DNA of 53,182 nucleotides, from contig JAGLED010000016.1 in NCBI GenBank assembly GCA_023145215.1, positions 1-53,182 on the forward strand, written 5' to 3'. The DNA is from Rhodospirillales bacterium. GTDB taxonomy: Bacteria > Pseudomonadota > Alphaproteobacteria > Rhodospirillales > Casp-alpha2. Position numbers and translations under genes: made by a program. Positions 9,841 through 17,231 of the stretch are shown here, piece after piece. The notes below the pieces were generated by a model. It was not told the DNA's origin. It did not search any database and was given only the letters and a program-made list of their open reading frames with translations. How positions within the stretch are numbered: position 1 is the first letter of the stretch; the number at the start of each line of letters is the position of its first letter.

Positions 9841-10976
9841 ATGGGATCGAAGCCGGCTTTGCTGAGCGCGGCAGCCCGCATCTCAAGCCACTTCGAGGCG
9901 AACGCATCGCCTTCCAGTTTCATATCCATCTTCGACCATGCGTCGGCAAGCACACCCTGGCGTTCCACCAGTTTGTCGTTGTGCGCCTGATGGGCGTCGG
10001 TCCAGACCCCGGCTTCTTTCAGATACATGATGGCGCCGTCGTGATACGGCACGACCCAGTCGAGAAGCTGGTTCTTGAGTGCCCAGCCTTTGGCGGCCGG
10101 CTCGGCGGCGGAATAGTTGTCGTATTCCTCGACGATGGCGCGGGTCAGGGAATAGACCTCGTTCTTGTCCTGTTTGGCCAGCGTCATCAGGATCGGGTAC
10201 GGATATGCCGGACCTTCATAAGGCTGTTCGGCGGAAATGCCGGTGCCCTTGGTGATCATCCTGGGCACGAAATAAGGCGCGGTTTTCTTGATGCCGCCCC
10301 AGCACTTTTCGTCATTGTGCGGCGTAGGCGGCCAGTAGATGCCGCGCGGGCTGGCTTCGAGCTTCTTCGTCGGGCCCGAAAGGGTCGATGCGAACATGGC
10401 GTCGACCTGGTCGTTGACCATGCCTTCCCATGCGGCGCCGTAGCCCGGGAACTCGACCTTCTCGACGTCGTCATAGGTCAGTCCACCGCACGCCAGCATG
10501 CCTGCGATACCGACGTTGAGCGCATCGCCGCCGCGCACGTAGGCGACGCGTTTGCCCTTCAAGTCGGCGTAGGTCTTGATGCCCTTGTCCGCGGCGACAG
10601 CGACCGAAAGACCGGCAGAACCACTGGCCGACAGCAGCACGCGGACCGGCATCGGACCCCAGTTGGAATCGGCGAACTGGAAGACACCTTCGGAGGCGAA
10701 GAATGTGGCGATCCCGTTGGCCGAATAATCGACCTTGCCGGCTTTAACAGGCGTCAGGCGCGAGATGTCGTTCTTGCCCGGCACCACGCGGAGCGTGACG
10801 CCATACTTGTCCTTGAGGGCCTTACCGATGGCGACGGACTGGTTATAGCCGGTCGTGCCGGTGTTATAGGCGGTCCACGCCATGTTTTTCGGAAGCTTCA
10901 CTTCCGCTGCATTTGCGGCAACCGCGCCGGAAATGACCAGGGCTGCGCACAGCGCTCCCATCGTCTTCGTTTTCAT
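9831..10976 (-). CDS. TAXI-family TRAP transporter solute-binding protein
   Basis: Periplasmic binding protein of 381 residues. It has a signal peptide (MKTKTMGALCAALVISGAVA, cleavage after ANA near residue 23) and then the TAXI-type start KNMAWTAYNTGTTGYNQSVA. Other family stretches are LRVVPGKNDISRLTPVKAGK, VDYSANGIATFFASEG and KGKRVAYVRGGDALNVG. The ATG at 10976 is chosen for the GGAGGT ribosome-binding site upstream and the signal peptide; the frame stays open further upstream but without a credible start. It feeds the fused TRAP permease encoded directly downstream. The solute is unknown, and an aliphatic carboxylate is inferred from the catabolic neighbours. A candidate IclR operator lies at 11048-11062. 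Confidence 0.9.
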   Translation of the reverse strand: MKTKTMGALCAALVISGAVAANAAEVKLPKNMAWTAYNTGTTGYNQSVAIGKALKDKYGVTLRVVPGKNDISRLTPVKAGKVDYSANGIATFFASEGVFQFADSNWGPMPVRVLLSASGSAGLSVAVAADKGIKTYADLKGKRVAYVRGGDALNVGIAGMLACGGLTYDDVEKVEFPGYGAAWEGMVNDQVDAMFASTLSGPTKKLEASPRGIYWPPTPHNDEKCWGGIKKTAPYFVPRMITKGTGISAEQPYEGPAYPYPILMTLAKQDKNEVYSLTRAIVEEYDNYSAAEPAAKGWALKNQLLDWVVPYHDGAIMYLKEAGVWTDAHQAHNDKLVERQGVLADAWSKMDMKLEGDAFASKWLEMRAAALSKAGFDPIWK

Positions 10977-11047
10977 TTGTACCTCCCAACGGTATTTTAA
11001 TTGCAGTTCGAAACTTGGAGTTCGCGGTCCGTTAAAACCATCATTTG

Positions 11048-11062
11048 TTTTGCACAGTAAAA
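11048..11062 (+). promoter_or_regulatory. Candidate IclR operator (site E)
   Basis: TTTTGCACAGTAAAA, agreeing with the consensus TTTCGCANNGCAAAA at all but two of the specified positions. It lies in the 211-bp divergent region between the TAXI gene (start 10976) and the acyl-CoA synthetase gene (start 11188), where it could control both directions. The flanking DNA is unusually AT-rich, as expected for promoters. Confidence 0.45.
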
Positions 11063-11187
11063 TTAAGTTTTGCATTTTTTCGGTTCGCATGTAAAGCAAT
11101 CAGAGGTTGGATTTCCCCTGAAAACCACCCGAATGTACAAGAATGCCGGGCCCCGAGATCCGGCACGACGATGGGAGATAAACGTCC

Positions 11188-13296
11188 ATGAACGATCCGC
11201 GCGCAGGGCTCGAAGCCCTGATCGGGCCGAAGTCCGTTGCGATTATCGGCGCCTCCGACGACCCGGGGCGCATCGGCGGACGGCCGCTGCGTTACCTGAT
11301 CAAGTGGGGATACGAAGGCCCGTTCTATCCGGTGAATCCGAACCGCGACACGGTGCAGGGCGTCCCCGCGTACAAATCCGTCAAGGACATCGGCAAGCCC
11401 ATCGACTGCGCACTGATCGCGGTGCCCGCAAAGTTCGTTCTTGAGACGCTTGAAGACTGCGCCGCATGCGGCGTGAAATCGGCCATCGTGTTCAGTTCCG
11501 GTTTCGCGGAAGTGGGCGAAGCGGGCACGTCTGCCCAGGCCGAACTGACAGCGTTTTCAAAGCGCACCGGCGTCCGGCTTCTGGGGCCCAACTGCCTCGG
11601 TGTCCTGAATTTTCATTCCCGCTTCTTCGCGACGTTTTCGTCGACCGGCGATCAGGGTTATCCCGATCCGGGACCGCTCGCCATCATCAGTCAGTCGGGT
11701 GCGTACGGCACGCACCTTTTTGCCGTCTGCAAGGGGCGCGGGCTCGGCGTCAGCCACGTCATCACGACCGGCAACGAATGCGACGTCACGGTCGCCGAAT
11801 GCATCGACTGGGCGGCGGCGCGCGACGACATCAAGGTCATCTGCGCCTATGCGGAGGGGGTTAAGGACGGCCCGGCGTTGATCCGCGCCCTTGAAAAGGC
11901 GCGCCTCAACAATAAGCCCGTGATCTTTCTCAAGGTGGGACAGAGCGAGGAGGGCGCTGCCGCTGCCGCGTCCCACACCGCATCTCTTGCCGGTGCGGAC
12001 GAGATTTATGATGCGGTGTTCAGGCAGATGGGTGTTTACCGGGCCGAAACCACCGAAGACATGCTGGATGCGGCGTACGCCTGCACGGCGGGGATCTTCC
12101 CGAAGGCGGGACGGATCGGTCTCGTGACCATTTCCGGCGGCGTCGGCGTACAGATGGCGGATCACGCGGTGAAGGTCGGCCTCGATGTCGCGCCGATGCC
12201 CGCCGATGCGCAAAAGCTTCTGAAAGAGAAGCTGCCGTTTGCGTCCGCGCTGAACCCGGTCGACACCACGGCGCAGTTCTTCAATGACCTGAGCCTGGTC
12301 GGGGTCAACTTCGACATTATGCTGGAAAAGGGCGGCTACGATTCCGCCGTTGCGTTCTTCACCCTCGCGGCGTGCTCGCCTTATGTCGTCGAGCCGCTCT
12401 TGAAGGAACTCGACGCAATCCGGCGGAAGTTTCCGGACCGTCTGTTGATCCTGTCGTTGGTCGGCGATCAGGAAATGGTCGACACATATAGTAATGCCGG
12501 TTACCTGATCTTTGAGGACCCGTGCCGCGCGATCGGCGCCATCGCCGCGGTAACCCGTATCGGCGAAGGGTTTCAGCGTTCCCCTGTCGATTTGACGCCG
12601 GACCTCCCGGCGCCGGTGGAGATGCCTGCCCACGCGCTCAGCGAGTGGGATTCCCGCGAGCTGTTAAAAGCGGCAGGATTGCCCGTCGTCGACGCGGTTC
12701 TGTGCCGTTCCGCCGACGAGGCCGCCGAGGCGGCAGCCAAATTCGGCTGTCCCGTGGCGCTCAAGATCAACGGTGCCGCGTTCGCCCACAAAACGGAGAT
12801 CGGTGGTGTGATGCTCGGGCTCGAGGCGCCGCAGGACGCGGCGAGGGCTTATGGGGAGATCATGGCCCGTGTCGGGCGGGCGATGGCGGACGCCGAAGAC
12901 GAGGGCGTCATCGTCGCACCGATGGTGTCGGGCGGCGTCGAGACGATTTTGGGGGTGCAGATCGATCCCGTGTTCGGGCCTGCCGTGATGTTCGGTCTGG
13001 GGGGCGTCTTTGTCGAGGTGTTCAAGGACGTGTCGTTCCGTCTTGCTCCGTTCGATAAAAACGAGGCGCTTCGGATGATCGAAGAAACCAAGGGTGCGAA
13101 GCTGCTGAAGGGTGTGCGCGGCAAGCTGGCGGCGGATGTGGATGCGCTCGCGGATGCGCTGGTCAATCTTTCGACGTTCGCCGCCGCCAATGCGGACAAT
13201 CTCTCCAGCGTCGATCTGAATCCGTTTGTCGTGTTGGAAAAAGGCAAGGGCGCGGTGGCGCTGGACGCGTTGGTCGTGCCGAAGGCCGCGGACTGA
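11188..13296 (+). CDS. ADP-forming acyl-CoA synthetase (fused alpha-beta, acetate-CoA ligase family)
   Basis: A 702-residue NDP-forming acyl-CoA ligase in which the succinyl-CoA-synthetase-like alpha and beta parts are fused. The N-terminal CoA-binding domain has VAIIGASDDPGRIGGRPL (18-35). The ligase domain has LLGPNCLGVLNF and IISQSGAYGTHLF. The phosphorylated histidine is probably His263 in ASHTASLAGADEIYDAV. The C-terminal ATP-grasp domain starts near 490, with GCPVALKINGAAFAHKTEIGG and FGLGGVFVEVFKDVSFRL. It makes acyl-CoA from a carboxylic acid, CoA and ATP, releasing ADP and Pi. Divergent from the TRAP-TAXI operon across an IclR-type site, it is the likely activation step for the imported acid. 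The acid is unknown. The gene ends with a 13-base direct repeat (13274 and 13297) that spans the stop. Confidence 0.88.
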   Translation: MNDPRAGLEALIGPKSVAIIGASDDPGRIGGRPLRYLIKWGYEGPFYPVNPNRDTVQGVPAYKSVKDIGKPIDCALIAVPAKFVLETLEDCAACGVKSAIVFSSGFAEVGEAGTSAQAELTAFSKRTGVRLLGPNCLGVLNFHSRFFATFSSTGDQGYPDPGPLAIISQSGAYGTHLFAVCKGRGLGVSHVITTGNECDVTVAECIDWAAARDDIKVICAYAEGVKDGPALIRALEKARLNNKPVIFLKVGQSEEGAAAAASHTASLAGADEIYDAVFRQMGVYRAETTEDMLDAAYACTAGIFPKAGRIGLVTISGGVGVQMADHAVKVGLDVAPMPADAQKLLKEKLPFASALNPVDTTAQFFNDLSLVGVNFDIMLEKGGYDSAVAFFTLAACSPYVVEPLLKELDAIRRKFPDRLLILSLVGDQEMVDTYSNAGYLIFEDPCRAIGAIAAVTRIGEGFQRSPVDLTPDLPAPVEMPAHALSEWDSRELLKAAGLPVVDAVLCRSADEAAEAAAKFGCPVALKINGAAFAHKTEIGGVMLGLEAPQDAARAYGEIMARVGRAMADAEDEGVIVAPMVSGGVETILGVQIDPVFGPAVMFGLGGVFVEVFKDVSFRLAPFDKNEALRMIEETKGAKLLKGVRGKLAADVDALADALVNLSTFAAANADNLSSVDLNPFVVLEKGKGAVALDALVVPKAAD

Positions 13297-13309
13297 TCGT
13301 GCCGAAGGC

Positions 13310-14110
13310 TTAAGAAAGCGCGGAAATCTTCTGCGCCAGTTCGACGAGGCGCGGGCCGCATTCGTCTTCGAGATATTCCTTCGATACCCGGAACGCCGGG
13401 CCGCCGCAGTTGAGCGCGAAGATGCGGTCGTCGCGCGCGATCAGGGGGACGCCGACAGCGTTTACCTCCGAGCGCCATTCCCCGAGGGACATGGAAAAGC
13501 CGCGCGTCTTGATGTCGTCGATGGCCTTGTCGACACCCTGCTTGATCTTCTCGTACTCTTTTGCGTCGGCGCATTTTTTACGGATATGCGCCATCAGGAA
13601 ATTGCGTTCGTCTTCGGGTAGTGCCGAGAGAAGCGCGCGTCCCATCGAGGTGACGGAGATCGGAATTTGCGACCCGACATCGATGCGGAGCGTCACCGCG
13701 CCGGGGCCCCGGCAGGATTCCAGATAAACCAGGTTGAGCCGGTCGCGGGCGCCGAGCGCGATCGTGGCGTCCACGGCGTTCGCCATCTCCTGCATCAGGG
13801 GCCGCGCGCGCTCGCGGAAATCGAGGCCCGAAAGCATCGCGTAGCCGAGCCGCAGGACACCGGGACCCAGCTGATACGTGCCGTGCTGGTCGGAATACGT
13901 CAGGTAGCCCAACCGGGTGAGGGTATAGGTCAGGCGCGAAATGGTCGGTTTCGGAAGCCCGGTGCGCTTGGCGATCTCGAGGTTGCCAAGGCCGACATCG
14001 CCTTGTTCGAAGCACCGCAGCACATCGAGGCCGCGCGCCAGCGCGGTGACGAAACGGCGGTCCTTGCCTTCGTCTTCGTCGATCATCGCGGGTTCCGGCG
14101 TGCGGGGCAT
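13310..14110 (-). CDS. IclR-family transcriptional regulator
   Basis: A 266-residue regulator with an N-terminal winged helix-turn-helix (ALARGLDVLRCFEQGDVGLG, then IAKRTGLPKPTISRLTYTL) and a C-terminal IclR effector domain (GARDRLNLVYLES, TSMGRALLSALPEDER, NAVGVPLIARDDRIFALN). The ATG at 14110 is preferred over one at 14137, because the upstream one lies inside the palindrome 14125-14139 that I take to be its own operator. It is flanked by the acyl-CoA synthetase (convergent) and an acyl-CoA dehydrogenase (divergent). IclR proteins usually respond to a pathway acid or CoA intermediate. It is the natural candidate for controlling the palindromes upstream of all surrounding transcription units. 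Whether it represses or activates cannot be told. Confidence 0.9.
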   Translation of the reverse strand: MPRTPEPAMIDEDEGKDRRFVTALARGLDVLRCFEQGDVGLGNLEIAKRTGLPKPTISRLTYTLTRLGYLTYSDQHGTYQLGPGVLRLGYAMLSGLDFRERARPLMQEMANAVDATIALGARDRLNLVYLESCRGPGAVTLRIDVGSQIPISVTSMGRALLSALPEDERNFLMAHIRKKCADAKEYEKIKQGVDKAIDDIKTRGFSMSLGEWRSEVNAVGVPLIARDDRIFALNCGGPAFRVSKEYLEDECGPRLVELAQKISALS

Positions 14111-14124
14111 GGTCAAAACTACCG

Positions 14125-14139
14125 TTTCGCATAGCAAAA
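14125..14139 (+). promoter_or_regulatory. Candidate IclR operator (site B, autoregulatory)
   Basis: TTTCGCATAGCAAAA, the best match to the shared palindrome. It lies 14 bases upstream of the preferred iclR ATG (14110, minus strand), an arrangement typical of autoregulation. Confidence 0.6.
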
Positions 14140-14232
14140 TTAAACAGGCGTTGCGGCGGAGATAACGCGAACGGGCCGCGACGGCAAGGCGTTCGATAAA
14201 CTTATCCTCGCCAAATCAGAAATGGAACTTTA

Positions 14233-14247
14233 TTCTGCAAAGCGGAA
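14233..14247 (+). promoter_or_regulatory. Candidate IclR operator (site C)
   Basis: TTCTGCAAAGCGGAA, with the core GCANNGC in the same register as the other sites and a more symmetrical pair of arms. It ends 41 bases before the ATG of the acyl-CoA dehydrogenase at 14289, in the 178-bp divergent region shared with iclR. Confidence 0.5.
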
Positions 14248-14288
14248 TTAATGAGAAAACGGCGTTTGACCGGCCAAGGGAGCGAACA

Positions 14289-15443
14289 ATGGCGTTGGAC
14301 GAGGAAACATTCAATCAGTTGCTGGACACGGTATCGCGTTTTGTCGAGGAACGGCTGATCCCGCTCGAAGCCGAAGTGGGTGAAAACGATCAGATGCCGG
14401 CCGGGATCGTCCAGGAAATGAAGGATCTGGGCCTGTTCGGCCTGTCGATCCCGGAAGAATACGGCGGGCTCGGCCTCAGTGTCGAAGAAGAGGTTCGCGT
14501 GATCACCGAGATCGGTCACACCTCGCCCGCGTTCCGCTCCACGTTCGGGACCAACAACGGGATCGGCAGCCAGGGGATCGTGATCGACGGCTCGGAAGAA
14601 CAGAAACAGAAGTACCTTCCGAAGATGGCGACCGGAGAGCTTGTCGGATCGTTCGCGTTGACGGAACCGGATTCCGGCTCCGACGCGGCGTCGCTCAGGA
14701 CGTCGGCAAAGAAAGACGGCAACGAATACGTGCTCAACGGCACCAAGCGTTTCATCACCAACGCACCGAACGCCGGGGTGTTTACGGTGATGGCCAGGAC
14801 CGACCCCGAAAACAAGGGGGCCGGCGGTATTTCCGCGTTCCTGGTGGAGCGCGACACGGACGGCCTTTCGTTCGGCAAGCCATACAAAAAGATGGGCCAG
14901 CAGGGCGCACCCGTCTGTGACGTGATCTTCGATAACTGCCGCGTGCCGGCGTCGGCGCTGATCGGCCCGGAAGAGGGGAAGGGGTTCAAGACGGCGATGA
15001 AGGTGCTCGACCGCGGGCGGCTGACCATATCCGCAAGCTGCATCGGTAACGCCGAAAGGCTGGTGCGCGATTGCGTAAGCTATGCGATGGACCGCAAGCA
15101 GTTCGGCAAGCCGATCTCCGATTTCCAGCTCGTGCAGGCGATGCTGGCGGACTGCGAAACCGAAATCTATGCGGCAAAGGCGATGGTTCTCGATGCCGCG
15201 CGGCGCAAAGACGCCGGCGAGAACATCACCAAGCTGGCGGCGATCTGCAAGTATTACTGCTCTGAGATGGTCGGCCGCGTCGCCGACCGGGCGGTGCAGA
15301 TTCATGGTGGGGCGGGCTACATCGCCGACTACGGGATCGAGCGCTTTTACCGCGATGTCCGGCTCTATCGGCTGTACGAGGGGACGTCTCAGGTCCAGCA
15401 ACTGATCATTGCTCGCGAGATGCTGAAAGCAGCCGCTCGATAA
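14289..15443 (+). CDS. Acyl-CoA dehydrogenase (canonical)
   Basis: A 384-residue FAD-dependent acyl-CoA dehydrogenase that introduces the 2,3 double bond into acyl-CoA and passes electrons to ETF. Motifs: IPEEYGGLGLSVEEE, the signature FALTEPDSGSDAASL, NGTKRFITNAPNAG, QIHGGAGYIADYGIERFYRD and the catalytic RLYEGTSQVQ with Glu364. It is a conventional enzyme in contrast to the ACAD11-type protein at 1233, where the same position is Asp. It is divergent from iclR, has a candidate IclR site in its leader, and is followed after 74 bases by the PLP-enzyme gene. It could start the beta-oxidation completed by the enzymes at 2667-5973. Chain length is not evident. Confidence 0.93.
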   Translation: MALDEETFNQLLDTVSRFVEERLIPLEAEVGENDQMPAGIVQEMKDLGLFGLSIPEEYGGLGLSVEEEVRVITEIGHTSPAFRSTFGTNNGIGSQGIVIDGSEEQKQKYLPKMATGELVGSFALTEPDSGSDAASLRTSAKKDGNEYVLNGTKRFITNAPNAGVFTVMARTDPENKGAGGISAFLVERDTDGLSFGKPYKKMGQQGAPVCDVIFDNCRVPASALIGPEEGKGFKTAMKVLDRGRLTISASCIGNAERLVRDCVSYAMDRKQFGKPISDFQLVQAMLADCETEIYAAKAMVLDAARRKDAGENITKLAAICKYYCSEMVGRVADRAVQIHGGAGYIADYGIERFYRDVRLYRLYEGTSQVQQLIIAREMLKAAAR

Positions 15444-15517
15444 AATGCCCCCTAAGGGTTGATCATTCACGCCATTTAACGGACAACAGTCGGGGATCAC
15501 TCGCCGGGGGGAACAGC

Positions 15518-16993
15518 ATGACGTTCGGACTGGAACGCGAGATCGTCGACCCGGCGGTCTACGAGAAGGCCGTTGCGCACTTGAAGGCACGCGGCGTGTA
15601 CCTGCCGACCATCAACGAACTTTCCGATCCGTCGAAATATCTGAAATCGAAAGCCGGCGACATTGCCGCCGTCGATCCCGACACGGCCGATCCCGGCAAC
15701 CTGTTCCGCGTGCACTGGCATAACGATGCGGATCGCAAGGGCATTACCGATGTGCCGGCCTATATGGAGATCCCCCACGAACTTACCGGCGTCGACGCGA
15801 AAATCGTTGTCGCGCTGGGCAACCGCTTCCCCATGATCCACGCACACAAGGTGCTGGCGGCGTACGGCTGTCTGGTGCCGCGCCTGATGTCGGGCAAGTT
15901 CGATCCGGAAACCCAGCGCGCGGTCTGGCCGTCGACCGGGAACTACTGCCGGGGCGGGGTTGCGATTTCGCGCATTCTCGGCTGCCGCTCCGTCGCCGTC
16001 TTACCCGAAGGCATGAGCGCGGAACGTTTCAACTGGCTGGAGGACTGGGTAGCCGATCCGTCCGATATCGTCAGGACGTATGGGACCGAGAGCAACGTGA
16101 AGGAGATTTACGACGCCTGTCACGAACTGGCCAAGGATCCCGCCAACGTCATCCTCAACCAGTTTTCCGAGTTCAGTAACTACATCATCCACCGTGCCGT
16201 CACCGGCCCGGCACTGTTGCGGATATTCGAGGACCTGTTGAACACGCATGGGAACCTGACGGCGCGGGCGTTCGTTTCTGCGTCCGGATCGGCGGGCACG
16301 CTGGCTGCGGGCGATCATCTGAAGGCGGTGCTCGGGACCGACACCTGCGTCGTCGAAGCGTTGGAATGCCCGACGCTTCTTTATAACGGGTTCGGCGAAC
16401 ACAACATTCAGGGCATCGGCGACAAACACGTGCCGTTCATTCACAACGTCATGAACACGGACTACGTCATCGGCGTGTCCGACCATGCGACGGACGGATT
16501 GAATGTCGTCTACAACACCACCGCCGGGCGCAGCTATCTGGCGAACCGTCTCGGGCTTGGCCAGGAAGCGCTGGCGTCTCTCGGCAACCTCGGGCTCTCG
16601 TCGCTCGCCAATATTCTGGGCGCGATCAAGTACGCGAAATACAACAAGCTGGGCCCGTCGGACGTCGTGCTGTCGGTCGCGACGGACGGCGCTGCGCTTT
16701 ATGAGACCGAGCTCGGCCTTGCCGAAAAGAAATACTTCGCCGGTAGCGCCGATGAAGTGACCGCGGCGGAAACCTTCGGGCGTTATCTGCTCGGCTGCAC
16801 CACCGATCACATGATCGAGCTCGACCGCATGGGGAAAGAGCGCATCTTCAACCTGGGCTATTACACCTGGGTCGAACAGCAAGGCGTCTCCGTCGATGAG
16901 TTCGTCGCCAGGCGCGATCAGAAATTCTGGGACGGCCTGATGGACCTGGTCCCGGCCTGGGACGCAATGATCCAGGACTTCAACGCCGTCTGA
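15518..16993 (+). CDS. Fold-type II PLP-dependent enzyme (tryptophan synthase beta / threonine dehydratase superfamily), function unknown
   Basis: A 491-residue protein, longer than most cysteine synthase or threonine dehydratase homologues. The superfamily elements visible are a probable PLP lysine, Lys111 in FPMIHAHKVLAAYG, the cofactor-loop motif STGNYCRGGVA (139-149) corresponding to SGGNHG, and a glycine-rich phosphate loop, SASGSAGTLAAGD. Such enzymes eliminate or replace beta or gamma substituents of amino acids. The substrate is not recognisable, and I assign no reaction. The gene is 74 bases behind the acyl-CoA dehydrogenase gene with a GGGGGGAA ribosome-binding site, so it is probably part of the IclR-linked unit. 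This raises the possibility that the degraded compound derives from an amino acid. Confidence in the fold is good, in function low. Confidence 0.75.
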   Translation: MTFGLEREIVDPAVYEKAVAHLKARGVYLPTINELSDPSKYLKSKAGDIAAVDPDTADPGNLFRVHWHNDADRKGITDVPAYMEIPHELTGVDAKIVVALGNRFPMIHAHKVLAAYGCLVPRLMSGKFDPETQRAVWPSTGNYCRGGVAISRILGCRSVAVLPEGMSAERFNWLEDWVADPSDIVRTYGTESNVKEIYDACHELAKDPANVILNQFSEFSNYIIHRAVTGPALLRIFEDLLNTHGNLTARAFVSASGSAGTLAAGDHLKAVLGTDTCVVEALECPTLLYNGFGEHNIQGIGDKHVPFIHNVMNTDYVIGVSDHATDGLNVVYNTTAGRSYLANRLGLGQEALASLGNLGLSSLANILGAIKYAKYNKLGPSDVVLSVATDGAALYETELGLAEKKYFAGSADEVTAAETFGRYLLGCTTDHMIELDRMGKERIFNLGYYTWVEQQGVSVDEFVARRDQKFWDGLMDLVPAWDAMIQDFNAV

Positions 16994-17023
16994 ATAAAAT
17001 GCGCATAGACGAATAAGCTTGCT

Positions 17024-17038
17024 TTTCGCAGTGCAACA
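17024..17038 (+). promoter_or_regulatory. Candidate IclR operator (site D)
   Basis: TTTCGCAGTGCAACA, 14 of 15 bases identical to site A. It lies 30 bases after the PLP-enzyme stop and about 190 bases before the RNA helicase start. It is the only site of the set not directly in front of a catabolic gene. It may mark an unseen short transcript or be a displaced or non-functional copy. I see no convincing reading frame in 16994-17231. Confidence 0.4.
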
Positions 17039-17188
17039 TGACACAACGCTGCCACGTTACTGCGTGTAGATGACCTCATCTGTTGTCAGCAGTCGCCGCC
17101 GCCTTACGGGCGAGAGCGGCCGTGCCACCCGGCACACGAACATGGTTGCTGATCTACGCAAGCTCCCAAATTGAAAAACCAAGCGCCA

Positions 17189-17210
17189 CCGGATCCGCTA
17201 TGGAGTCCGG
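17189..17210 (+). promoter_or_regulatory. Hairpin in the RNA helicase leader
   Basis: CCGGATCC (17189-17196) can pair with GGAGTCCGG (17202-17210) with one bulged base and a five-base loop. It ends 21 bases before the TTG start of the helicase gene. It could influence translation of the helicase, as leader structures do for cold-shock helicases, but nothing in the sequence proves it. Confidence 0.3.
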
Positions 17211-17231
17211 CAGGCCGCTATATGTGAAAGT

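Noticed and set aside
16994..17231. Hidden short gene under the IclR-type site
   Set aside because: No frame with a ribosome-binding site and coding-like composition is apparent in this stretch.
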